Shown piece by piece: positions 28,254-38,578 of a DNA stretch of 64,000 bases. A model generated the notes under the pieces. The model was not told where the DNA came from. It did not search any database and saw nothing but the letters and a program-made list of their open reading frames with translations. The position numbers were made by a program, and so were the translations under genes. This DNA is from Rhodospirillaceae bacterium (GTDB lineage Bacteria; Pseudomonadota; Alphaproteobacteria; Rhodospirillales; JABHCV01), in NCBI GenBank assembly GCA_018662005.1, contig JABJHA010000005.1, forward strand, positions 56,561 through 120,560, in the 5' to 3' direction. Position 1 is the first letter of the stretch; each line of letters opens with the position of its first letter.

Positions 28254-28520
28254 TTATATATTTTTAACGGGCTTCATTCCATTTGAATCCATTTGAGCCA
28301 TGAAAGCACGGATTTCTTGACATCGCTGCCCGTCAGCCGTAAATCTTTTGAAAATCAAAGGAGTTTTAGCTTCGTGACGAACGGCAAATACCAGTTTCTG
28401 CGACGACGATACGCGCCCATTACGCGCCGTAGCCCGCCTGTCGTGTCCGAAGCCCTTCGTTAATCTTTTCAGGAAATCACCGTTCGGACTTCCGTGGCGC
28501 GGCACCCAAGCCTTGTCCAT
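28254..28520 (-). CDS. Possible small basic protein (88 residues), unrecognised
   Basis: The 336 bases between the ankyrin gene and the GNAT gene contain one plausible minus-strand frame from an ATG at 28518-28520 with AGGA close upstream. It is basic (segments GFGHDRRATARNGR and SSSQKLVFAVRHEAKTPLIF) and ends 37 bases before the ankyrin gene start. Codon use looks ordinary, but no family is recognised, so it could be chance. A 29-codon plus-strand frame at 28374 is weaker. Apart from these, the gap shows nothing clear. Confidence 0.35.
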   Translation of the reverse strand: MDKAWVPRHGSPNGDFLKRLTKGFGHDRRATARNGRVSSSQKLVFAVRHEAKTPLIFKRFTADGQRCQEIRAFMAQMDSNGMKPVKNI

Positions 28521-28552
28521 TTCGTCCTGTTTAAAGCGGAGACCTAATAAAG

Positions 28553-29095
28553 ATGTTTTTGATTTTACCCGAGCGGCCCGATGACGAAGCCGCCATTGAA
28601 CCCCTTCTTGACGACGCTTTTGGTGCCGGGCGGCACGACAAAGCGTCATACGCTTTCAGGCAGGACGGTCCGGCCGTTGCGGGACTTTCCTTTGTCGCCC
28701 GTTGTGGGAACAGGCTGGTTGGCAGTATTCGCTTCTGGCCGCTTCTCGTGGGTGACACGCCCATTGCGTCCTTGTTGCTTGGACCATTGGGCGTCGCGCC
28801 GGAAATGCGCAACTACGGCATCGGGCGGGGGCTTGTCTGTCGTGGACACATGATGGCGAGCGCGCTGGGCTACAAACTGGTGTTTTTGGTCGGCGAGGAA
28901 AAATACTACAGCCGTTTTGGCTATAATCCGGCCCAGCCCCATGGATTGACCATGCCCGGTGAGGACCCTGCGCGGTTGATGGTTCATGAACTGGAGGACG
29001 CCGCCCTAAAGGGCGTGTCAGGCCCCTTACAGTCGGGAGGCTGTCTTCGATCAGGACATTTGAATGCCCAGCTTACGAGCCAAGCCAGTCTTTGA
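28553..29095 (+). CDS. GNAT family N-acetyltransferase
   Basis: This 180-residue acetyltransferase has the acetyl-CoA binding motif in [20 protein letters not shown] near residue 80-100 and the [10 protein letters not shown] motif near residue 121, typical of the YhbS-like group. Substrate unknown. Its 3' end overlaps that of trmFO by 23 bases in convergent orientation. Confidence 0.88.
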   Translation: MFLILPERPDDEAAIEPLLDDAFGAGRHDKASYAFRQDGPAVAGLSFVARCGNRLVGSIRFWPLLVGDTPIASLLLGPLGVAPEMRNYGIGRGLVCRGHMMASALGYKLVFLVGEEKYYSRFGYNPAQPHGLTMPGEDPARLMVHELEDAALKGVSGPLQSGGCLRSGHLNAQLTSQASL

Positions 29096-30431
29096 GATCA
29101 GCACGGGCGCGGTCGCTCATGGCCTGCTTGCGGTCCTTACCCTTTAAGCGCTTGCCTTTTTCGTTCAGGCCTTCGGGGCCATCAAGGGGCGGGAACAGGC
29201 CGAAGTTGACGTTCATGGGCTGATAGGTTTTCTCATCCGCACCGCCGGTAATGTGATCCAGCAAAGCGCCCAGCGCCATCGTCGGCGGTGGCCGTGACGG
29301 GGTTTGGCCCGTCCGTTCGGCAGCGGCGTAGCGTCCGGCCATCAAGCCGACAGCGGTACTTTCCACGTAGCCTTCACAACCGGTAATCTGACCGGCGAAG
29401 CGAATTTGCGGATGGGATTTCAATGCCAAAGTTGCATCGAGAAGTTTTGGTGAATTGAGAAAAGTGTTGCGATGCAGGCCGCCCAGACGGGCGAATTCTG
29501 CCTTTTCCAGGCCCGGAATAGAGCGGAAGATGCGTTTCTGTTCACCGTAGGTCAACTTGGTTTGAAAGCCGACAATATTGTATAGCGTACCCAGCGCATT
29601 GTCCTGCCGTAGCTGCACGATGCCACGGGGTTTGACAGTCGGATTGTTCGGGTTGGTCAGGCCGACCGGCTTCATGGGGCCGTAGGCCAGTGTCTGGCGT
29701 CCACGTTCGGCCATCACCTCGATAGGCAGACAGCCTTCAAAGTAGGGAGTGCCTTCCCACTCCTTGAATTCGGTCTTCTCAGCCGACAGCAAGTCATCGA
29801 TAAAGGTTTCGTATTGGTCGCCATCGAGCGGGCAGTTGATGTAGTCCGATCCATCACCCTTGTCATAGCGTGACTGGTACCAGGCTTTGTCAAAATCGAT
29901 GGAGTCTTTGTGAACGATTGGCGCAATGGCATCGAAGAAGGAAAGCGCGTTCTTGCCGGTCAGTTCGCGAATCGCCCCGGCCAGTCGTTCTGATGTCAGC
30001 GGCCCGGTTGCGATAATAACATTTTCCCAATCTTCCGGGATCGGGCCTGCAACTTCTTCACGGCATATCTCGATTAAGGGGTCATCAACCAACGCCTTCT
30101 CGACGCTCCGGGAAAAGGCTTCCCGGTCAACGGCCAGTGCGCCACCGGCGGGAACCTTGTTGGCGTCCGCCGCTTGCATGATTAAAGATCCCATTGTCCG
30201 CATTTCCTGATGCAACAGGCCGACGGCGTTGAAGTCGGCATCATCGGAACGAAAAGAGTTGGAGCAGACCAGTTCTGCAAGTCCGTCGGTCACGTGGGCA
30301 TCGGTGGAACGCTTGGGGCGCATCTCATGCAGGGTAACGGGCACCCCGGCGCGCGCCAGTTGCCACGCCGCCTCGCTGCCGGCAAGGCCGCCACCGATGA
30401 TGTGGACGGGATTTAAGGATTTTATATTCAT
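29073..30431 (-). CDS. trmFO: Methylenetetrahydrofolate-tRNA-(uracil-5-)-methyltransferase TrmFO
   Basis: This 452-residue flavoenzyme makes 5-methyluridine at position 54 of tRNAs, using methylenetetrahydrofolate and FADH2. The FAD-binding motif [21 protein letters not shown] is at the N-terminus (residue 9-29). The [12 protein letters not shown] stretch, the [11 protein letters not shown] segment with the conserved Cys and the [20 protein letters not shown] motif follow in order. Length matches the family. Confidence 0.96.
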   Translation of the reverse strand: MNIKSLNPVHIIGGGLAGSEAAWQLARAGVPVTLHEMRPKRSTDAHVTDGLAELVCSNSFRSDDADFNAVGLLHQEMRTMGSLIMQAADANKVPAGGALAVDREAFSRSVEKALVDDPLIEICREEVAGPIPEDWENVIIATGPLTSERLAGAIRELTGKNALSFFDAIAPIVHKDSIDFDKAWYQSRYDKGDGSDYINCPLDGDQYETFIDDLLSAEKTEFKEWEGTPYFEGCLPIEVMAERGRQTLAYGPMKPVGLTNPNNPTVKPRGIVQLRQDNALGTLYNIVGFQTKLTYGEQKRIFRSIPGLEKAEFARLGGLHRNTFLNSPKLLDATLALKSHPQIRFAGQITGCEGYVESTAVGLMAGRYAAAERTGQTPSRPPPTMALGALLDHITGGADEKTYQPMNVNFGLFPPLDGPEGLNEKGKRLKGKDRKQAMSDRARADLKDWLGS

Positions 30432-30530
30432 GGCGGCAACTCATATACGCCAAGAGAAGACCTTGCAACGAACAATGTCCCGGCTTACGTTCCGGTTGTT
30501 CTAAATATCAGTCTAAAAAGGTGAAAATCC

Positions 30531-30974
30531 GTGGAGTCTTCGTTCTTCGATATCATTAAGCCCGACTTGTTCCTTGCCGGTGTTGTCATCGGCGGGGCAA
30601 TCATCATGATGCGTTTTATGCCGCGTTTGATGGCCGGGGTGCCGTTTGTCGAGCCCAGGGCGATTAACGATCTGATGGAGAGCGGTAAAGAGCTTGTCAT
30701 CATCGATGTTCGCACGAAAGATGAATTTAACGGCCCGCTTGGCCATGTGCGCGGGGCCCTCAACCTGGCCGGCATGGAACTGGATAATCGACTGGCTGCC
30801 GCCGACAAACAACTCGATGATTTGAAAGACGCGCCAATATTTATTGTCTGCCGCACCCACAACCGTTCGCCCCGGGCCGCCCGGATGTTGACCAAGGCCG
30901 GGTTCAGTCAGGTTGCCATTATCAAAGGCGGGATGATCAACTGGAATAAGCAGGAATGTCCTGTTGCAAAGTAA
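30531..30974 (+). CDS. Membrane-anchored rhodanese-like domain protein
   Basis: This 147-residue protein starts with GTG. It has an N-terminal membrane helix (PDLFLAGVVIGGAIIMMRF) and a single rhodanese domain with VIIDVRTKDEFNGPLGHVRGA and the catalytic loop CRTHNRS near residue 107. The active-site Cys is present, so sulfurtransferase activity is possible. It overlaps the EamA gene by eleven bases. Confidence 0.9.
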   Translation: MESSFFDIIKPDLFLAGVVIGGAIIMMRFMPRLMAGVPFVEPRAINDLMESGKELVIIDVRTKDEFNGPLGHVRGALNLAGMELDNRLAAADKQLDDLKDAPIFIVCRTHNRSPRAARMLTKAGFSQVAIIKGGMINWNKQECPVAK

Positions 30975-31872
30975 GCAGGATCATCCAGCCCTGCCGTACC
31001 TGCTGCTGGTGTTGGCGATTGCCACGTGGGCCGGTAATTTTGTCGTCGCCCGCTACATGCGTGGTGAAATTCCTCCGCTGACCTTGAATTTTCTGCGCTG
31101 GAGCGGCGCCTTTGTTGTGTTGTTGCCACTCTGTCTGGGTAAATTCCGCGCCGATGTGGCCATTTTAAAGCGCCACTGGAAGTGGGTGTTGTTGATGGCG
31201 GCTTCGGGGGTCGGGATTTTTCACAGCTTTGTCTACACCGGGCTGCAAACAACGACGGTCTTGAACGCAGGGCTGATGATGGCGGTCTGTCCGATTATCA
31301 TTCCGGGGATTGCCTACCTTATTCACGGTGACCGTTTGACCATGCGCCAATCCATGGGGATCGTCGCATCGGTGATTGGCGTCGTCGTTATCATCACCCG
31401 CGCCGATCCGGATTTGCTTCTTTCCTTAAGCATCAGCACGGGTGATTTGTGGTTTCTCGCCGCTGTCCCCATGTGGGCGTTTTATTCGGTGATCATAAAA
31501 GACAAACCGCAAGGCTTGTCTTCGCGCGCAATGATGCTGGCGATTACCGGCGTTGGCACGCTGATGATGTTGCCCCTCTACCTTTGGGAACTGAACCGGT
31601 TGGGCGGCATCCCGATCAACGTGAGTACCGTTGTCTCTGTCGCTTATGTGTCGGTGTTTGCCTCAGTGCTTGCCTATTTCGCGTGGAACAAGGGGGTTGG
31701 CGACGTCGGCGCAATCAAGGCCGGGCCGTTCCTGCACCTGATGCCGGTATTTTCAGCACTGTTGGCGATGACCTTCCTGGGGGAGAGGCTCGAGCCCTTC
31801 CACTTCCCTGGTATTGCTTTGATCATGTTGGGTATTGCCCTTACGACCTGGAAGGGGCGGGTTACTTCTTGA
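30964..31872 (+). CDS. EamA/DMT superfamily exporter
   Basis: This 302-residue membrane protein has ten predicted helices in two EamA repeats ([20 protein letters not shown] in the first, [19 protein letters not shown] in the second). The family exports metabolites or amino acids; the substrate is not evident. The start is TTG at 30964 inside the rhodanese gene. Its end overlaps the convergent ABC permease gene by eleven bases. Confidence 0.9.
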   Translation: MQSKQDHPALPYLLLVLAIATWAGNFVVARYMRGEIPPLTLNFLRWSGAFVVLLPLCLGKFRADVAILKRHWKWVLLMAASGVGIFHSFVYTGLQTTTVLNAGLMMAVCPIIIPGIAYLIHGDRLTMRQSMGIVASVIGVVVIITRADPDLLLSLSISTGDLWFLAAVPMWAFYSVIIKDKPQGLSSRAMMLAITGVGTLMMLPLYLWELNRLGGIPINVSTVVSVAYVSVFASVLAYFAWNKGVGDVGAIKAGPFLHLMPVFSALLAMTFLGERLEPFHFPGIALIMLGIALTTWKGRVTS

Positions 31873-32623
31873 CCTGATAACCAGTTTTGAAAATCCACCA
31901 GACGGTGATGATGCAGACCCCCAGGAAGATGGTGATCATGGACAGACTCCACATGACACTGACATCGGAAATCTCATAGAAGCTCCAGCGGAAGCCACTG
32001 ACCAGATAGAGCACCGGATTGAACAGGGTAATTTTCTGCCATAAGGGCGGCAGCATATCGATGGAATAGAAACTGCCACCCAGGAACACCAGTGGCGTGA
32101 CAACCAGCAGCGGGATGATCTGCAACTGCTCGAAGTTGTTGGCCCAGATGCCGATGATAAATCCGAACAGACTGAAGGTGATGGCGGTTAGCACCAGAAA
32201 CATCAACATCCATAAGGGATGGGCGATCTGGATGGGCACGAACAGGCCAGCCGTTGACAGGATAATCAGGCCAAGGATGATCGATTTTGTTGCCGCCGCC
32301 CCCACATATCCCAGAATAATTTCAAAATACGAAACCGGCGCAGACATCAACTCGTAGATAGTGCCGCTGTATTTCGGGAAATAGATACCAAACGACGCAT
32401 TGGAGACGCTTTGGGTCAGGATCGACAACATGATCAGTCCGGGTACGATGAACGAACCGTAAGAAATGCCGTCAATCTGGCTGATCCGCGAGCCGATGGC
32501 CGAACCGAAAACAACGAAGTAAAGCGATGTCGAAATAACCGGCGAGACAATGCTTTGAAACAGCGTCCGGATGGTTCGCGCCATTTCAAACAGGTAAATC
32601 GACTTGACCGCGTAATAGTTCAT
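31862..32623 (-). CDS. ABC-2 type transporter permease
   Basis: This 253-residue permease has six membrane segments of the ABC-2 family, with the conserved region [19 protein letters not shown] and [19 protein letters not shown]. It resembles the YadH-type exporter permease and pairs with the ATPase encoded immediately upstream (four-base overlap). The substrate is unknown. Confidence 0.9.
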   Translation of the reverse strand: MNYYAVKSIYLFEMARTIRTLFQSIVSPVISTSLYFVVFGSAIGSRISQIDGISYGSFIVPGLIMLSILTQSVSNASFGIYFPKYSGTIYELMSAPVSYFEIILGYVGAAATKSIILGLIILSTAGLFVPIQIAHPLWMLMFLVLTAITFSLFGFIIGIWANNFEQLQIIPLLVVTPLVFLGGSFYSIDMLPPLWQKITLFNPVLYLVSGFRWSFYEISDVSVMWSLSMITIFLGVCIITVWWIFKTGYQVKK

Positions 32624-33546
32624 TGGCCTTCCTTGACCAGTGTTACGAAAATATCTTCCAGCGAGCTTTGCGTCGTGTGGAGATCCTTGAATTTGATGCC
32701 GGCATCATGCAGGTCGCCCAACAGGCCGGTAATGCCGGTGCGTTCGTCCTGGCTGTCGTAGGTATAGATCATGCGCGCGCCGTCATCTGACAGTTCAAGA
32801 TTGTAGGTATTCAGGGAAACCGGAATGCCAGAAAGCTGTTGCTGTAATTCCAGTGTCAGCTGCTTCTTGCCGAGCTTTTGCATCAGTTCGGCTTTTTCCT
32901 CGACGAGGATAATCTTGCCGTGGCTGATGATGCCGACCCGGTCGGCAATTTCCTCTGCTTCTTCGATATAGTGGGTGGTCAGGATGATGGTGACGCCAGA
33001 CTCTCTCAGGATATTGATGTGGTGCCACATGTCCTTGCGCAATTCCACATCGACACCGGCGGTGGGCTCATCCAGGAACAGGATTTCCGGTTCGTGGGCC
33101 AGCGCCTTGGCGATCAGCACCCGGCGTTTCATACCGCCGGAAAGTTCCATGATCTTGCTGTCTCGCTTGTCCCACAGGGACATGTCCCTCAGGACTTTTT
33201 CGATATGTGCCGGATCAGGTTTTTTGCCGAACAGGCCACGGCTGAACGCCAGGGTATCCTTGACCGATTCAAAGGAGTCGGTGGTCAGCTCTTGCGGTAC
33301 CAGGCCGATTTTCGAGCGGGTCATCCGGTAATCATCAATTATATCGAAACCATCGACCGTGACCTTGCCCGTGCTGGCATTGACCAGCCCACAAATGATG
33401 CTGATCAGCGTCGTCTTACCGGCCCCGTTGGGGCCAAGCAAGGCAAGAATTTCACCGTCCCGGATATCCAGATTAACCCCTTTCAGGGCCTGAAAACCGT
33501 TATCATAGACTTTCGATAAATCGGAAATGGAAATCAGTGTTTTCAT
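32620..33546 (-). CDS. ABC transporter ATP-binding protein (YadG-like)
   Basis: This 308-residue ATPase has Walker [12 protein letters not shown] at about residue 38, signature [15 protein letters not shown] at about residue 136, Walker [14 protein letters not shown] and the switch His ([13 protein letters not shown]). The extra C-terminal 80 residues are typical of the CcmA/YadG export subfamily. Together with the permease gene it forms a two-gene exporter operon. Confidence 0.94.
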   Translation of the reverse strand: MKTLISISDLSKVYDNGFQALKGVNLDIRDGEILALLGPNGAGKTTLISIICGLVNASTGKVTVDGFDIIDDYRMTRSKIGLVPQELTTDSFESVKDTLAFSRGLFGKKPDPAHIEKVLRDMSLWDKRDSKIMELSGGMKRRVLIAKALAHEPEILFLDEPTAGVDVELRKDMWHHINILRESGVTIILTTHYIEEAEEIADRVGIISHGKIILVEEKAELMQKLGKKQLTLELQQQLSGIPVSLNTYNLELSDDGARMIYTYDSQDERTGITGLLGDLHDAGIKFKDLHTTQSSLEDIFVTLVKEGQ

Positions 33547-33614
33547 GGCGCTGACTATAACGGTTTTAGTTTTCAGAAACAGCGCTATTGGCAGCGAACC
33601 ATTTAAAGAGGAAG

Positions 33615-34007
33615 TTACTCGTCAGCAGGTATGATATTCTGATTTACCCATTCAGATAAAGCCTCTTCCGTTAAACTGCCGTCAGCCAAGGCGAGGAAGG
33701 TCACCAGAGATGAGGCATCATCTGCATTAAGAATATACCCATTCAGCATGAGAAAAAGTTCTGTTACCACAAGGGCCGTTCTTTTGTTGCCGTCAAGAAA
33801 AGGATGATTTTTAGCGATACCAAATCCGTATGACGCGGCCAAGGCGCTCACAGATGCTTCATCGTAATTGGCACGATTGAGCGGACGGGCAAGAGCAGAA
33901 TCAAGCAATCCTTGATCTCGTATCCCTGATTGGCCTCCATGTTCAAAAATTTGTTCATCATGAAGGGCAAAGACAACTTTCTGATCAACCCAAATCCAGG
34001 ATGTCAC
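33615..34007 (-). CDS. doc: Doc-type toxin (Fic fold, death-on-curing family)
   Basis: This 130-residue Fic-fold protein has the Doc motif [11 protein letters not shown] near residue 66-76. The Doc form of the Fic motif is linked to phosphorylation of EF-Tu rather than AMPylation. An antitoxin gene lies immediately upstream with a four-base overlap, as in type II systems. The motif residues are intact, so the toxin is probably active when freed. Confidence 0.9.
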   Translation of the reverse strand: MTSWIWVDQKVVFALHDEQIFEHGGQSGIRDQGLLDSALARPLNRANYDEASVSALAASYGFGIAKNHPFLDGNKRTALVVTELFLMLNGYILNADDASSLVTFLALADGSLTEEALSEWVNQNIIPADE

Positions 34008-34228
34008 TTTGCCAACTCACGCAAAACGGCACGGCGCTTTTTCATAATTTTACGTGCCGTCTCCATTTGCTGCTCGAATTCGGGGTCGTAAGGGGTCAGC
34101 GTAATCCCGTTTGGTGTTTCCACAACATAAAGATTATCCCCTTTCTCTACCTGAAGCTTAGAGAGAACATCCTTGGGAAGGATAACACCGGTGGAATTGC
34201 CAACCGCTTTGAGTTTGAGAACTGTCAT
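34004..34228 (-). CDS. AbrB/MazE-type antitoxin
   Basis: This 74-residue protein has an N-terminal swapped-hairpin AbrB DNA-binding domain (LKAVGNSTGVILPKDVLSKLQVEKGD) followed by a charged C-terminal helix that should bind the toxin. It is the first gene of the pair, with AGGAGAG upstream of the ATG and a perfect palindrome over its promoter. The Doc toxin follows. Confidence 0.9.
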   Translation of the reverse strand: MTVLKLKAVGNSTGVILPKDVLSKLQVEKGDNLYVVETPNGITLTPYDPEFEQQMETARKIMKKRRAVLRELAK

Positions 34229-34255
34229 GGAATCTCTCCTGTAGATATTTGGAAA

Positions 34256-34283
34256 GTATTACATTTGTAATAACATTTGGCAA
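34256..34283 (-). promoter_or_regulatory. Promoter and palindromic operator of the toxin-antitoxin operon
   Basis: Reading the minus strand, TTGCCA (34278-34283), a 16-base spacer and TAATAC (34256-34261) make a good promoter. The perfect palindrome TATTACA-TT-TGTAATA (34257-34272) covers the -10 box, as expected for an autoregulated AbrB-type antitoxin. The motif ACATTTG is also repeated directly at 34261 and 34274. Confidence 0.75.
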
Positions 34284-34311
34284 GGCTATGTACGAAGGAC
34301 AAAGCTAGATC

Positions 34312-37158
34312 CTAAGCCCGCTTCTTCGCCCGTGACTTTTTGAAATACGGTTTCAGGTATTGGCCGGTGTAGCTTTTCTTCACTTTGGCGACGTCTTCGG
34401 GGGTGCCGGTGGCGACGATTTTGCCGCCTTTGGTGCCGCCGCCCGGGCCTAAGTCAATGACCCAGTCGGCGGTTTTGATGACTTCCAGATTATGCTCGAT
34501 AACAATCACCGTGTTCCCTGTTTCGACCAGGGTGTGCAGGACCTCGAGCAGTTTTTCGACATCGGCGAAGTGCAGCCCGGTGGTCGGCTCATCAAGAATA
34601 TAGAAGGTCTTGCCGGTCGCCCGTTTTGACAGTTCCTTGGCCAGTTTGACCCGCTGCGCTTCACCACCGGACAGGGTCGTCGCCTGCTGTCCCAGGTGAA
34701 TGTAGCCGAGCCCGACTTTTTGCAGGGTCAGCATCTTGTCGCGGATGGACGGCACCGCCTTGAAAAATTCTGCTCCCTCGTCAATGGTCATATCGAGCAC
34801 ATCGGCGATGGATTTGTCGCGAAAACGGATTTCCAGGGTTTCCCGGTTGTAGCGCTTGCCGTGGCAGACATCGCACTGAACGTAGACGTCCGGCAAAAAA
34901 TGCATTTCGATTTTTATGACGCCGTCGCCCTGACAGGATTCACAGCGCCCGCCCTTGACGTTGAACGAGAAGCGCCCCGGCTTGTAACCGCGGGTTTTGG
35001 CTTCGGGCAGGGCCGCAAACCAGTCGCGGATGGGCGAGAACGCGCCTGTGTAGGTGGCAGGGTTGGAACGAGGCGTGCGGCCAATAGGTGACTGGTCGAT
35101 GTCGATGATCTTGTCGATAAATTCGACACCCTCAATGGCTTCGTGCTCACCGGCGTGGGCGCGGGCCGAATGCAGCCGCCGGGCCAAAGCCCGATACAAG
35201 GTCTCGATCACCAGTGTCGACTTGCCACCGCCCGATACGCCGGTAATACAGGTGAAGGTGCCCAGCGGGAAGTCGACGCTGACGTTGTCCAGGTTGTTGG
35301 CTTTGGCTCCCTTGAGTGTAACCTTGCGGCCCTTTTTGGCGACCCGTCGCTTGTGGGGCATGGGGATCTGCCTGATCCCCGTCATGTACTGGCCGGTCAG
35401 GCTTTGCGGGTTGCTCATGACCTGGTCAGGGGTCCCCGATGCGACAACCTGGCCACCGTGAATTCCGGCGGCGGGGCCCATGTCGATCAAGTAATCGGCA
35501 CTGAGGATCGCGTCTTCGTCATGTTCAACGACGATCACCGTGTTGCCGATATCGCGTAGCCGTTTCAGGGTTTCCAGCAGTCGCGCATTGTCGCGCTGGT
35601 GCAGGCCGATGGACGGTTCATCCAACACGTACAGAACCCCGGTCAGCCCGGAACCGATTTGCGAGGCCAGACGAATGCGCTGGCTTTCGCCACCCGACAA
35701 GGTTCCCGAATTTCGCGACAAGGTCAGATACTCGAGCCCGACGTTAACCAGAAAGCCCAGCCGCTCGTTAATTTCACGCAAGATGCGCTCGGCGATTTGC
35801 TGCTGTTTTTTGTTGAGTTGATCATTCAGTCCTGCAAACCACAGGGCCGCCCCATCAATGGACATGTCTGTGACCTCGCTGATTTGTAGTCCGGCGATTT
35901 TGACCGCCAACGCTTCCGGTTTAAGGCGGTGTCCCTTGCAGGTATCACAGGTGGTCACGGTTTGATAACGCCCCAACTCGTCGCGCACCCATGAGGAGTC
36001 AGTCTCCCGCCAGCGCCGCTCCATATTGGGGACGACCCCCTCGAACGCCTTGCTGACGTCATAAGACTTGTGACCATCGTGGTAGCTCATGGTCACTTCT
36101 TCATCGTCGCTGCCGTAAAGCAAGAGGTCGACAACTTTCTTTTTCAATTTGTTGATCGGTGTCGAGAGCTTGAAACCGAAGTGCGCGGCTAGGCTTTCAA
36201 GTGTTTGGCGGTAATATTGCGAGGTCGAATTGGCCCACGGCGCAATCGCTCCTTCGGCCAGCGACAGGCGGTCATCGGGGACGACCAGTTCCGGGTCGAA
36301 ATACATTTCCGTGCCCAGGCCATCACAGGACGGGCAGGCCCCGAAGGGATTGTTGAACGAGAACAGCCGGGGCTCGATCTCATCAATGGTGAAACCCGAT
36401 ACCGGGCAGGCGAACTTGGCCGAAAATGTCGCCCGTTCGCCGGTTTCTGAATTTTCGGCAAAGGCCAGACCGTCGGCAAGGCCCAGCGCCGTCTCGAAGC
36501 TGTCGGCAAGGCGGGTTTCGATTTCAGGGCGCACGACAATGCGGTCAACGACAACTTCAATATCGTGTTTGAGTTTCTTGTTAAGGGGCGGCACGTCGTC
36601 GATTTCATAAAGCTCGCCGTCAACCTTGACCCGCTGAAAGCCGCGCTTGGACAGGTCCAGCATCTCGCGTTTGTATTCACCCTTGCGGCCACGCACGATG
36701 GGGGCCAGCAGGTAAAGCCGGGTGCCTTCGTCCATGGACATGACCTTGTCGACCATCTGGCTGACGCTTTGGCTTTCGATGGGAAGGCCGGTGGCCGGGG
36801 AGTGAGGAATACCGGCACGGGCGAACAGCAGGCGCATGTAGTCGTAGATTTCGGTCACCGTGCCGACTGTTGAGCGCGGGTTGCGGGATGTTGTCTTCTG
36901 TTCGATCGAGATCGCCGGGCTTAAGCCTTCAATGTGATCGACATCGGGCTTTTGCATCAGTTCCAGAAACTGCCGGGCATAGGCCGACAAGGATTCCACG
37001 TAGCGGCGTTGCCCTTCGGCGTAAATGGTGTCGAAAGCCAGCGATGATTTTCCCGACCCGGACAGGCCGGTAATCACCGTCAGCTTGTTGCGCGGAATAT
37101 CGACGTCGACGTTTTGCAGGTTGTGTTCGCGGGCGCCGCGGACGGAAATTTTATCCAT
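34312..37158 (-). CDS. uvrA: UvrABC system protein A
   Basis: This 948-residue DNA damage sensor of nucleotide excision repair has two ABC ATPase modules: Walker [15 protein letters not shown] near residue 32 and [14 protein letters not shown] in the second half. Two ABC signatures ([12 protein letters not shown] and [12 protein letters not shown]) and zinc-finger cysteines ([31 protein letters not shown]) are present. The ATG at 37158 ([17 protein letters not shown]) has AAGG six bases upstream. In-frame starts further upstream give a non-conserved leader. A LexA box lies in its promoter. Confidence 0.96.
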   Translation of the reverse strand: MDKISVRGAREHNLQNVDVDIPRNKLTVITGLSGSGKSSLAFDTIYAEGQRRYVESLSAYARQFLELMQKPDVDHIEGLSPAISIEQKTTSRNPRSTVGTVTEIYDYMRLLFARAGIPHSPATGLPIESQSVSQMVDKVMSMDEGTRLYLLAPIVRGRKGEYKREMLDLSKRGFQRVKVDGELYEIDDVPPLNKKLKHDIEVVVDRIVVRPEIETRLADSFETALGLADGLAFAENSETGERATFSAKFACPVSGFTIDEIEPRLFSFNNPFGACPSCDGLGTEMYFDPELVVPDDRLSLAEGAIAPWANSTSQYYRQTLESLAAHFGFKLSTPINKLKKKVVDLLLYGSDDEEVTMSYHDGHKSYDVSKAFEGVVPNMERRWRETDSSWVRDELGRYQTVTTCDTCKGHRLKPEALAVKIAGLQISEVTDMSIDGAALWFAGLNDQLNKKQQQIAERILREINERLGFLVNVGLEYLTLSRNSGTLSGGESQRIRLASQIGSGLTGVLYVLDEPSIGLHQRDNARLLETLKRLRDIGNTVIVVEHDEDAILSADYLIDMGPAAGIHGGQVVASGTPDQVMSNPQSLTGQYMTGIRQIPMPHKRRVAKKGRKVTLKGAKANNLDNVSVDFPLGTFTCITGVSGGGKSTLVIETLYRALARRLHSARAHAGEHEAIEGVEFIDKIIDIDQSPIGRTPRSNPATYTGAFSPIRDWFAALPEAKTRGYKPGRFSFNVKGGRCESCQGDGVIKIEMHFLPDVYVQCDVCHGKRYNRETLEIRFRDKSIADVLDMTIDEGAEFFKAVPSIRDKMLTLQKVGLGYIHLGQQATTLSGGEAQRVKLAKELSKRATGKTFYILDEPTTGLHFADVEKLLEVLHTLVETGNTVIVIEHNLEVIKTADWVIDLGPGGGTKGGKIVATGTPEDVAKVKKSYTGQYLKPYFKKSRAKKRA

Positions 37159-37256
37159 AATGGCCTTAATATGTGTCATCAAGCGGGCGTAAACCTCCAG
37201 ATTTAATAGTGATCGGCCCGCACGTAAAGGGGGATGGTTGCCGAATCTTGATGATA

Positions 37257-37285
37257 ATGGTATGTTCCCTTTTTGTTCTTGTCTA
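37257..37285 (-). promoter_or_regulatory. LexA (SOS) box inside the uvrA promoter, between uvrA and ssb
   Basis: GTTCCCTTTTTGTTC at 37264-37278 matches the alphaproteobacterial LexA motif GTTC-N7-GTTC exactly. On the minus strand it sits in the spacer of a promoter TAGACA (37280-37285), 17 bases, TACCAT (37257-37262), so bound LexA would block uvrA transcription. The box is also about 150 bases upstream of ssb on the other strand. The region contains no gene. Confidence 0.8.
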
Positions 37286-37427
37286 GTCGGGTAATATTTG
37301 GCATGATGCTGGGGCCTCATTTCTCCCACAGCTTGTGGATAAAAGCTGTCTGGCAGGGGGTCGGGCAAGCGTGTAGAGTCCGCGACAAGCGAGTCGCGAA
37401 TACAGTTTCAGTTAAGGGGATTTTTTT

Positions 37428-37934
37428 ATGGCAGGCAGTGTTAACAAGGTCATTCTGGTGGGTAATCTGGGTCGCGACCCGGAAGTACGGTTCGCCCAGG
37501 ATGGCACCAAGATCGTCAATATGAGCCTGGCGACTTCTGAATCCTGGAAAGACAAATCAACCGGCGAACGCCGCGAGAAGACCGAATGGCACCGGGTCGT
37601 TATTTTTAACAACCACCTGGCCGATATCGCCGAAAAATATCTGCGCAAGGGCTCCAAGATTTATATTGAAGGGGCGCTGCAAACCCGCAAGTGGACCGAT
37701 AATTCCGGGGTCGAGAAGTACTCTACCGAAGTGGTCCTGCAACGTTATCAGGGCGAGTTGACGATGCTCGACACCCGCAGTGAAGGCGGCGGCTATTCCG
37801 GCGGCGGTGGTGGTTCTGACAGCGGCTCCGATTACGGCGGCGGCTCAGACAATGGCGGCGGTAGCAGCGGTGGTGCTGGTGGCGGCGAGGGCAATGCACC
37901 GGGAAGCGATCTGGACGACGAAATTCCGTTCTAG
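37428..37934 (+). CDS. ssb: Single-stranded DNA-binding protein
   Basis: This 168-residue protein has an N-terminal OB fold ([18 protein letters not shown], then WHRVVIF), a Gly/Ser-rich linker of about 45 residues and the C-terminal tip DLDDEIPF, which binds repair and replication partners. It is divergent from uvrA across the LexA box. The next gene begins at the base after its stop codon. Confidence 0.97.
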   Translation: MAGSVNKVILVGNLGRDPEVRFAQDGTKIVNMSLATSESWKDKSTGERREKTEWHRVVIFNNHLADIAEKYLRKGSKIYIEGALQTRKWTDNSGVEKYSTEVVLQRYQGELTMLDTRSEGGGYSGGGGGSDSGSDYGGGSDNGGGSSGGAGGGEGNAPGSDLDDEIPF

Positions 37935-38570
37935 ATGGCCGCGTCAGCTGATGAGATTGCCATCCATGAGCACATTTTAACGACAGCCAGTGAGGTGTCC
38001 CCGGCGCTTGCCGAAGCGCTAAAGGGCGTTGGCGTTCTTTCATTGGCAAAGCCCAAACCAAGCAAAAAGACCAACACCTTGGGATACTTCTTGTCGCGGG
38101 CCATCGTCGGGCAGCAATTATCGACCAAGGCGGCCGCCAGTATTTGGCAACGGGTTGAGGCGGCGGTTGCGTCTTCCAAATCCGCAATTCCGGAATTTTT
38201 TGACGATGACTGCTTTGATCCGATCAGGGCGTGCGGTGTGTCAGGAAGCAAGGTTAAAGCCCTGCAAGGCATTTCCGCTGCCCACAAGGCGGGCGACCTT
38301 TGCGGTAAAACCCTGGCCAAAATGGATCACGCCGACAGATCAGAACAGTTATTGAAAATCTGGGGCGTCGGTCAATGGACCTGCGATATGGCCTCCATTT
38401 TCTTCTGCTGCTGTCCTGACGTTTGGCCGCAAGGCGATGTAACGGTGCAAAAGACCTTCACCCGCCTGATTGGCAGAAAAAAACCAGCCAAAGCGGCACA
38501 GCATTTTGCCCCGCACCGTTCCTATCTGGCCCTCGCCATGTGGGAAATTGCCGACGCCCGGCCGGAATGA
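37935..38570 (+). CDS. HhH-GPD DNA glycosylase, AlkA/3-methyladenine type
   Basis: This 211-residue base-excision enzyme has the helix-hairpin-helix LLKIWGVGQWTCDMAS near residue 136 and the catalytic Asp in WPQGDVTVQK near residue 171. The earlier IVGQQLSTKAAASIWQ segment is typical of the AlkA-related glycosylases. The run FFCCCPDVW is an odd cysteine cluster where relatives have Gly or Arg. It abuts ssb with no gap, so it probably shares the ssb transcript. Confidence 0.88.
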   Translation: MAASADEIAIHEHILTTASEVSPALAEALKGVGVLSLAKPKPSKKTNTLGYFLSRAIVGQQLSTKAAASIWQRVEAAVASSKSAIPEFFDDDCFDPIRACGVSGSKVKALQGISAAHKAGDLCGKTLAKMDHADRSEQLLKIWGVGQWTCDMASIFFCCCPDVWPQGDVTVQKTFTRLIGRKKPAKAAQHFAPHRSYLALAMWEIADARPE

Positions 38571-38578
38571 CTGTTAAA

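Noticed and set aside
28374..28463. 29-codon plus-strand frame with an AAGGAG site
   Set aside because: It is too short, has no family pattern and competes with the longer minus-strand frame.
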